Part shown: piece by piece, positions 60,235 to 64,000 of the stretch
Numbering within the stretch: the first letter of the stretch is position 1
Layout: the number at the start of each line of letters is the position of its first letter
Assembly: GCF_900105515.1 (NCBI RefSeq)
Contig: NZ_FNSY01000001.1
Location: 1,612,001-1,676,000 of the forward strand
DNA from: Streptomyces sp. 2131.1
Lineage (GTDB): Bacteria > Actinomycetota > Actinomycetes > Streptomycetales > Streptomycetaceae
DNA: 64,000 bases
Reading direction: 5' to 3'
Program-made: the position numbers and the translations under genes
The notes under the pieces: model-generated
What the model was told of the DNA's origin: nothing
The model's database searches: none
What the model saw: only the letters and a program-made list of their open reading frames with translations

Positions 60235-62148
60235 TCAGCCGTGCAGGGGGTTGGTGATGGTGACGTAGACGGACTGGGTGTCCACGGGGCCGACGAGTTC
60301 GTCGAGGCCGTGCAGGCGGGTCAGCATGTTGGCCTTGCAGCGCAGGCGCGGGTTGGTGAGCAGGTGGTCGGGGAAGGGCGAGCCCAGTTCGCTCGCCGAC
60401 TTGAGGAAGCGGCGGAACGCGTCCAGGAGCATCTGCTCGTCGGCGAGCCGCTGGGCACCGAACGCCCCGATGAGTCCGAACACGTTGTTGATGCCGAGGT
60501 AGTAGGCGAAGCGCTCGTCGGTGACGGCGTCGGAGACGAAGGTGTCGCTGACCTTTCCGATGCCGGGGAGCCTGTGGTCGAGCGCGGCACGGTGGGATTC
60601 GCGGAAGTAGTAGCCCTGATTGTCACGGTAACGGCCGCCGGCGGGCCAGCCGTCGGCGTCGAGCAGGACCAGGGTGTTCTGCTGGTGGGCTTCGAGCGCG
60701 ACACCGGCGTGGGCGTCGAGCCAGAGAACCGGGTGCACGACGCGTTCCAGGTAGCGCAGGAACCACTCGGCGGCGACCGCCGTCGTGGTCCGCCCGGTGG
60801 CCGCGGCGAGGCGGTGGACGACGTCGGCGAGGCGGGAGTGGAGGCCCGGCCGGCCCGGCCAGGGGCGCGGGGCGGTGAGTCCGGCGATGCAGACGGCGTC
60901 GTCGTACGGCTCGAAGGGGTTGTGCCGCAGCATGACGTCCAGGCCGTGCACGGGTTCACCGTCCGGGGTGTCGACGGCGAGCCAGGCGGGGTCGCGGACG
61001 ATGTCGAAGCCGGGGTACGCGGCGTGCCACTGGCGGGCGAGGCCGGTGCGGAGCAGCCGGTGGACCTCGACGCCGCGATGGAGCTCCTTGCGGAGGTTCT
61101 CCCGGCGGGAGTTGGTGATGCGGACGCCGAGGGAGAGCTTCAGCATCAGGTCGGCGCCCGGCCGGTGCACGGTGCGCACCGACGAGGTGGGGTGCCAGGG
61201 CGCGCCGTACGGACCGAGGTCGTGGAGGAGGCCGGAGTCGAGCAGGGCGGCGACCTCGGGCCTGCTCCGCAGCTCGCGGGCCTGCCAGGGGTGGAGGGGA
61301 ATGAGCGCGGTGTGTTCGGGGAAGAGCAGGCCCTGGGCGTGCCGGGCGACGAGGTCGGCGGCGGAGACGGGACGGCCCTGGTCGGTCCACGCGGAGTCGG
61401 TCGCCAGTACTGAGCGGTCGGCGGCCATCCAGTGGAGCGGGAAGGAACCGTGCAACTCGGGTGAGTAGAGACGCGTTTCGGCGTCGGTGAGCCCTTCCCT
61501 GCTTTTGGGCGAGGGGTGCAGCGGGTGCCCGAGCAGGAGCGACTGTTCGGCGGTGAGGAAGAGGTCCGCCTCGTCGGGGGTGTGGGGCCGGCGGCGCCGT
61601 TCGTCGATGAAGGCGGCGGTGCGCCGTACGGAGTCGGCGACCCGGCCGGCCATATCGGCGCCGTCGTGGTGGCCGGCCTCCCGGCCGAGCAGGGCGGCCA
61701 CGGTGACGGCGTCGGCCGTGGGCGCGGTGGCGGGCGCCTGTTCCAGGGCGGGCGGCCCGAAGCGGTGCCAGCCCGTGGCGGACCAGTGCAGGACCGGGAC
61801 CAGGAGCGCGGTGCCGCTCGCGGGGAGCGGGATGCGCAGGGTCTCCCCCGCGGGCCGGGGCAGGTCGCTCTCCCGGACCCAGCAGCGCAGCAGGTTCTCG
61901 ACGCCCGCGGTGTCGGCGGCGCGGAGCGGGTCGGGATGGTCGAGTGGGTCGGCGGAATCGGCCGGGTCGTCCGGGTTCGTGACCCCCGGGGCAGCCGGAG
62001 CGGACCGCGACGTCTGCCAGAGCCCGTGCGGTGTCTCCTTCTGGCGCGGCACGGTCGTCGTCTCGACGGCGAGCCGGCCGGGGGTGTCGGCCTCGGGAAG
62101 GTGGGTGGGGGGAGGGCCGTCGGCCTCGGGCGCGGGGGTGGGGTTCAC
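60235..62148 (-). CDS. NRPS-independent siderophore synthetase (IucA/IucC family), second gene of operon
   Basis: A 637-residue synthetase with GHPLHPSPKSREGLTD, LIPLHPWQARELRSRPE, PTSSVRTVHRPGADLMLKLSLGVRITNSRRENLRKEL and LEAHQQNTLVLLDADGWPAGGRYRDNQGYYFRESH. The first 65 residues are a poorly conserved Pro/Asp-rich extension. GTG 62148 has AGGAAG upstream. It starts 28 bases after the aminotransferase stop, so they are co-transcribed. Which of the two ligases acts first on citrate cannot be told from sequence alone. Confidence 0.92.
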   Translation of the reverse strand: MNPTPAPEADGPPPTHLPEADTPGRLAVETTTVPRQKETPHGLWQTSRSAPAAPGVTNPDDPADSADPLDHPDPLRAADTAGVENLLRCWVRESDLPRPAGETLRIPLPASGTALLVPVLHWSATGWHRFGPPALEQAPATAPTADAVTVAALLGREAGHHDGADMAGRVADSVRRTAAFIDERRRRPHTPDEADLFLTAEQSLLLGHPLHPSPKSREGLTDAETRLYSPELHGSFPLHWMAADRSVLATDSAWTDQGRPVSAADLVARHAQGLLFPEHTALIPLHPWQARELRSRPEVAALLDSGLLHDLGPYGAPWHPTSSVRTVHRPGADLMLKLSLGVRITNSRRENLRKELHRGVEVHRLLRTGLARQWHAAYPGFDIVRDPAWLAVDTPDGEPVHGLDVMLRHNPFEPYDDAVCIAGLTAPRPWPGRPGLHSRLADVVHRLAAATGRTTTAVAAEWFLRYLERVVHPVLWLDAHAGVALEAHQQNTLVLLDADGWPAGGRYRDNQGYYFRESHRAALDHRLPGIGKVSDTFVSDAVTDERFAYYLGINNVFGLIGAFGAQRLADEQMLLDAFRRFLKSASELGSPFPDHLLTNPRLRCKANMLTRLHGLDELVGPVDTQSVYVTITNPLHG

Positions 62149-62176
62149 GGCGGTCTTCCTGTGCTGGTGTCCGGGG

Positions 62177-63556
62177 TCAGCGGATCGATCCGGTCGGCAG
62201 GCGGCGGTGCGGTGAGCGCTCCGCGGCTGCCAGGGCGTCGGCGAGGCGGTCGACGACCGCCGTCGCCTGTTCGTCGGTGAGCGTGAGGGGCGGGAGCAGG
62301 CGTACGACGGTGGAGTGGCGGCCGCCGAGTTCGACGATGAGGCCGCGGCTCAGGCACTCCTGCTGGACGGCGACGGCGAGGACCGGGTCGGGCGGCGGCT
62401 CGGTGCCGGTGCCCACCGGGCGGGCCTCGGGGTCGACGATCTCCACGCCGATCATGAGGCCCCTCCCCCGGACGTCACCGATGCACGGGTGGTCGGCGGC
62501 GAGCGACCTGAGGCTCGTCAGCATGCGGTCGCCGAGGACCCCGGCCCGCTCGGCGAGGCCGTTCTCCCGGACGTACGCGAGGGTGGCGGTGCCGGCGGCC
62601 ATGGCCAGCTGGTTGCCGCGGAAGGTGCCCGCGTGGGCGCCGGGCTGCCAGGTGTCGAGCTCGGAGCGGTAGACGATCACGGCGAGCGGGAGGGAGCCGC
62701 CGATGGCCTTGGACAGCACCATCACGTCGGGCAGGATCCCGCTGTGCTCGACGGCCCAGAAGGCACCGGTGCGGCCGACGCCGGTCTGCACCTCGTCGGC
62801 GATCAGCGGGATGGACCGGGTCTCGGTGATCTCCCGCATCCGGCGCATCCAGCCGTCGGGGGCGGGATTGACCCCGCCCTCGCCCTGGACCGGCTCGAGG
62901 ATCATTCCGGCGGGTGCGGGCGTCCCGCTCTTGGGATCGTCGAGCAGGCTCTCGGTCCAGCGGGCCGCGGTGCGCGCGCCGGCCTCGCCGCCGATACCGA
63001 AGGGGCAGCGGTAGTCCTGCGGGAACGGCAGCCTGGTCACCCGTACGTCCTCGGCGCCGCCGGAAGCGGCGAGGGCGCCGGCCGTCATGCCGTGGTAGGC
63101 GCCGGTGAAGGCCAGCAGGCCACTGCGACCGGTGGCGGCGCGGACGAGTTTGAACGCCGCCTCGACCGCGTCCGTACCGGCGGGTCCGCAGAACTGGATG
63201 CGGGCGTCGTCCGCGAACTGCGGCGGCAGGGTGGCGAACAGCTCCGTGGTGAAAGCGTCCTTGACCGGGGTCGCGAGGTCCAGCACGTGCAGGGGGGCAC
63301 CCGAGTCGATGACTTTCTTGATCGCCTCCAGGACGACCGGGTGGTTGTGGCCGAGCGCCAACGTCCCCGCCCCGGACAGGCAGTCGAGATAGCGCCGCCC
63401 GTCCGCGCCCTCGATGGTCAGCCCCCGGGCCCGCACCGGCACGATCGGCAGCGACCTGGCGTAGGTGCGAGCGGCCGATTCACGCAGCGACTGGCGGCGC
63501 AGGATGCCTTCGTGGGCGGCCAGGGGTGGCGCCGGAGCTGGTTCGGTCACGGCCAC
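62177..63556 (-). CDS. Diaminobutyrate-2-oxoglutarate aminotransferase (RhbA-like), first gene of siderophore operon
   Basis: A 459-residue class III PLP aminotransferase. Pyridoxal motifs are CGPAGTDAVEAAFKLVRAATGRSGLLAFTGAYHGMTAGALAASGG, PLIADEVQTGVGRTGAFWAVEH and the lysine in VLSKAIGGSLPLAVIVY. RhbA-like enzymes make 2,4-diaminobutyrate from aspartate semialdehyde as the first step toward 1,3-diaminopropane-based siderophores. GTG 63556 with GGGAGGAA nine bases upstream. It heads the four-gene operon. Confidence 0.9.
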   Translation of the reverse strand: MAVTEPAPAPPLAAHEGILRRQSLRESAARTYARSLPIVPVRARGLTIEGADGRRYLDCLSGAGTLALGHNHPVVLEAIKKVIDSGAPLHVLDLATPVKDAFTTELFATLPPQFADDARIQFCGPAGTDAVEAAFKLVRAATGRSGLLAFTGAYHGMTAGALAASGGAEDVRVTRLPFPQDYRCPFGIGGEAGARTAARWTESLLDDPKSGTPAPAGMILEPVQGEGGVNPAPDGWMRRMREITETRSIPLIADEVQTGVGRTGAFWAVEHSGILPDVMVLSKAIGGSLPLAVIVYRSELDTWQPGAHAGTFRGNQLAMAAGTATLAYVRENGLAERAGVLGDRMLTSLRSLAADHPCIGDVRGRGLMIGVEIVDPEARPVGTGTEPPPDPVLAVAVQQECLSRGLIVELGGRHSTVVRLLPPLTLTDEQATAVVDRLADALAAAERSPHRRLPTGSIR

Positions 63557-63883
63557 GGCTCTTGTTCCTCCCGCTGTAACAGTTGCGTTGCACGTCAGTA
63601 CGATTCCGCAAGGACGGCCTGCGAGGGTGAACGCTGTCTCCGTGCCCCCGGACGTACCAACGACCGAGGAGGCAAAGGATCACGGGTAAATCCGAAGATC
63701 CTTGCGGAGCGCAACCCTGCCGCGCACCGCCGACAGCGGCACCGGCATAGTGGGGGGCCGCGCCGGGCTCGGGCACCTCCCGAAGACCGCCGCGCACCCT
63801 GCCCGTTCGGGGCACCGTGAGGTGCGTCGGGCGCAAGTGCAGTACAGAAGCGTTGAGTTACGAAGTCCCAGGGGGATCAGCAG
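63557..63883. other. 327-base divergent region upstream of the siderophore operon
   Basis: No gene is supported. TGTAAC-AGTTGC-GTTGCA (63575-63592) is an imperfect inverted repeat close to the operon start. I found no iron box of the DmdR/IdeR type (TTAGGTTAGGCTAACCTAA-like), which is unexpected for a siderophore operon. The + strand gene has a GGGGGA ribosome site at its end. Confidence 0.45.
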
Positions 63884-64000
63884 ATGCGTCTCGTTCGACC
63901 AGGAAACACCGCACGCCGCCGGGGAAGTGCGCGTCGCGCCTCCTCCCCCGTGCTCGCCACCGCCGCGTTCGCCGCCGTGCTCGCGCTCACGGCCACCGCC
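63884..64000 (+). CDS. Exported protein, N-terminal fragment (runs off window)
   Basis: Thirty-nine codons are visible from ATG 63884: an Arg-rich n-region (MRLVRPGNTARRRGSARR) followed by a hydrophobic core (SPVLATAAFAAVLALTATA), a signal peptide. GGGGGA eight bases upstream supports the start. Its function lies beyond the window. Confidence 0.7.
   Translation, partial: MRLVRPGNTARRRGSARRASSPVLATAAFAAVLALTATA

Noticed and set aside
63557..63883. An iron box controlling the siderophore operon
   Set aside because: No sequence close to TTAGGTTAGGCTAACCTAA was found on either strand.
1..64000. tRNA genes, insertion sequences, prophage or CRISPR arrays
   Set aside because: No tRNA-like cloverleaf, transposase or integrase motif, or regularly spaced repeats were noticed anywhere in the window.

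Overview
The window is a 64 kb piece of a high-GC actinobacterial chromosome, almost certainly Streptomyces. The evidence is the strong third-position GC bias, the many GTG/TTG starts, and a set of recognisable genes: the principal sigma factor hrdB beside the sporulation regulator whiH, separate parC and parE, the B12-dependent ribonucleotide reductase with nrdR, lexA, and ptsH with a DasR-type operator. From memory the gene order resembles the hrdB region of the S. coelicolor chromosome core. I saw no transposase, integrase, tRNA, rRNA or CRISPR array, so this looks like ordinary vertically inherited core sequence with a few lineage-specific insertions.

Left part (1-21 kb): a rhodanese-type sulfurtransferase cut by the window edge, a two-domain VOC protein, a membrane gene under a MerR-type promoter with its divergent MerR regulator, thymidine kinase, a phosphodiesterase-like gene coupled to a DUF5998 gene, a large GNAT/acyl-CoA-synthetase fusion, ptsH, a GntR regulator, a secreted M23 peptidase behind a c-di-AMP (ydaO-type) riboswitch, a pair of M16 peptidases (one catalytic, one not), parC, a CobW GTPase, and two divergent citrate synthase genes, one of them fused to a helix-turn-helix domain, separated by AT-rich palindromes.

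Middle part (20-41 kb): a LacI regulator, a sodium/solute symporter with its DUF485 partner, a DesK/DesR-like two-component operon, parE, a small Cys/His protein, a trypsin-like protease, hrdB, whiH with a sigma-WhiG-like promoter, an ATPase-permease ABC fusion with degenerate ATPase motifs, a Nudix protein with a C-terminal winged-helix-like region, a DUF4192 protein, and a RecQ-like helicase fused to a ComF-like phosphoribosyltransferase. Two back-to-back perfect TTATCCACA boxes lie between the last two.

Right part (41-64 kb): an orphan helicase-like C-terminal domain, RNase HII, a TetR/MFS efflux pair with two 22-bp operators, a DUF4173 membrane protein, an ADP-ribosylglycohydrolase/histidine-phosphatase pair, a DUF4937 protein, a TerD-family protein, nrdR-nrdJ, lexA with an SOS box, a DinG-like helicase, and a four-gene NRPS-independent siderophore operon (aminotransferase, IucA/C, acyltransferase, IucA/C) lacking local decarboxylase and monooxygenase genes. 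DNA metabolism is a recurring theme: topoisomerase IV, RNR and its repressor, LexA, DinG, RecQ and RNase HII all lie here.
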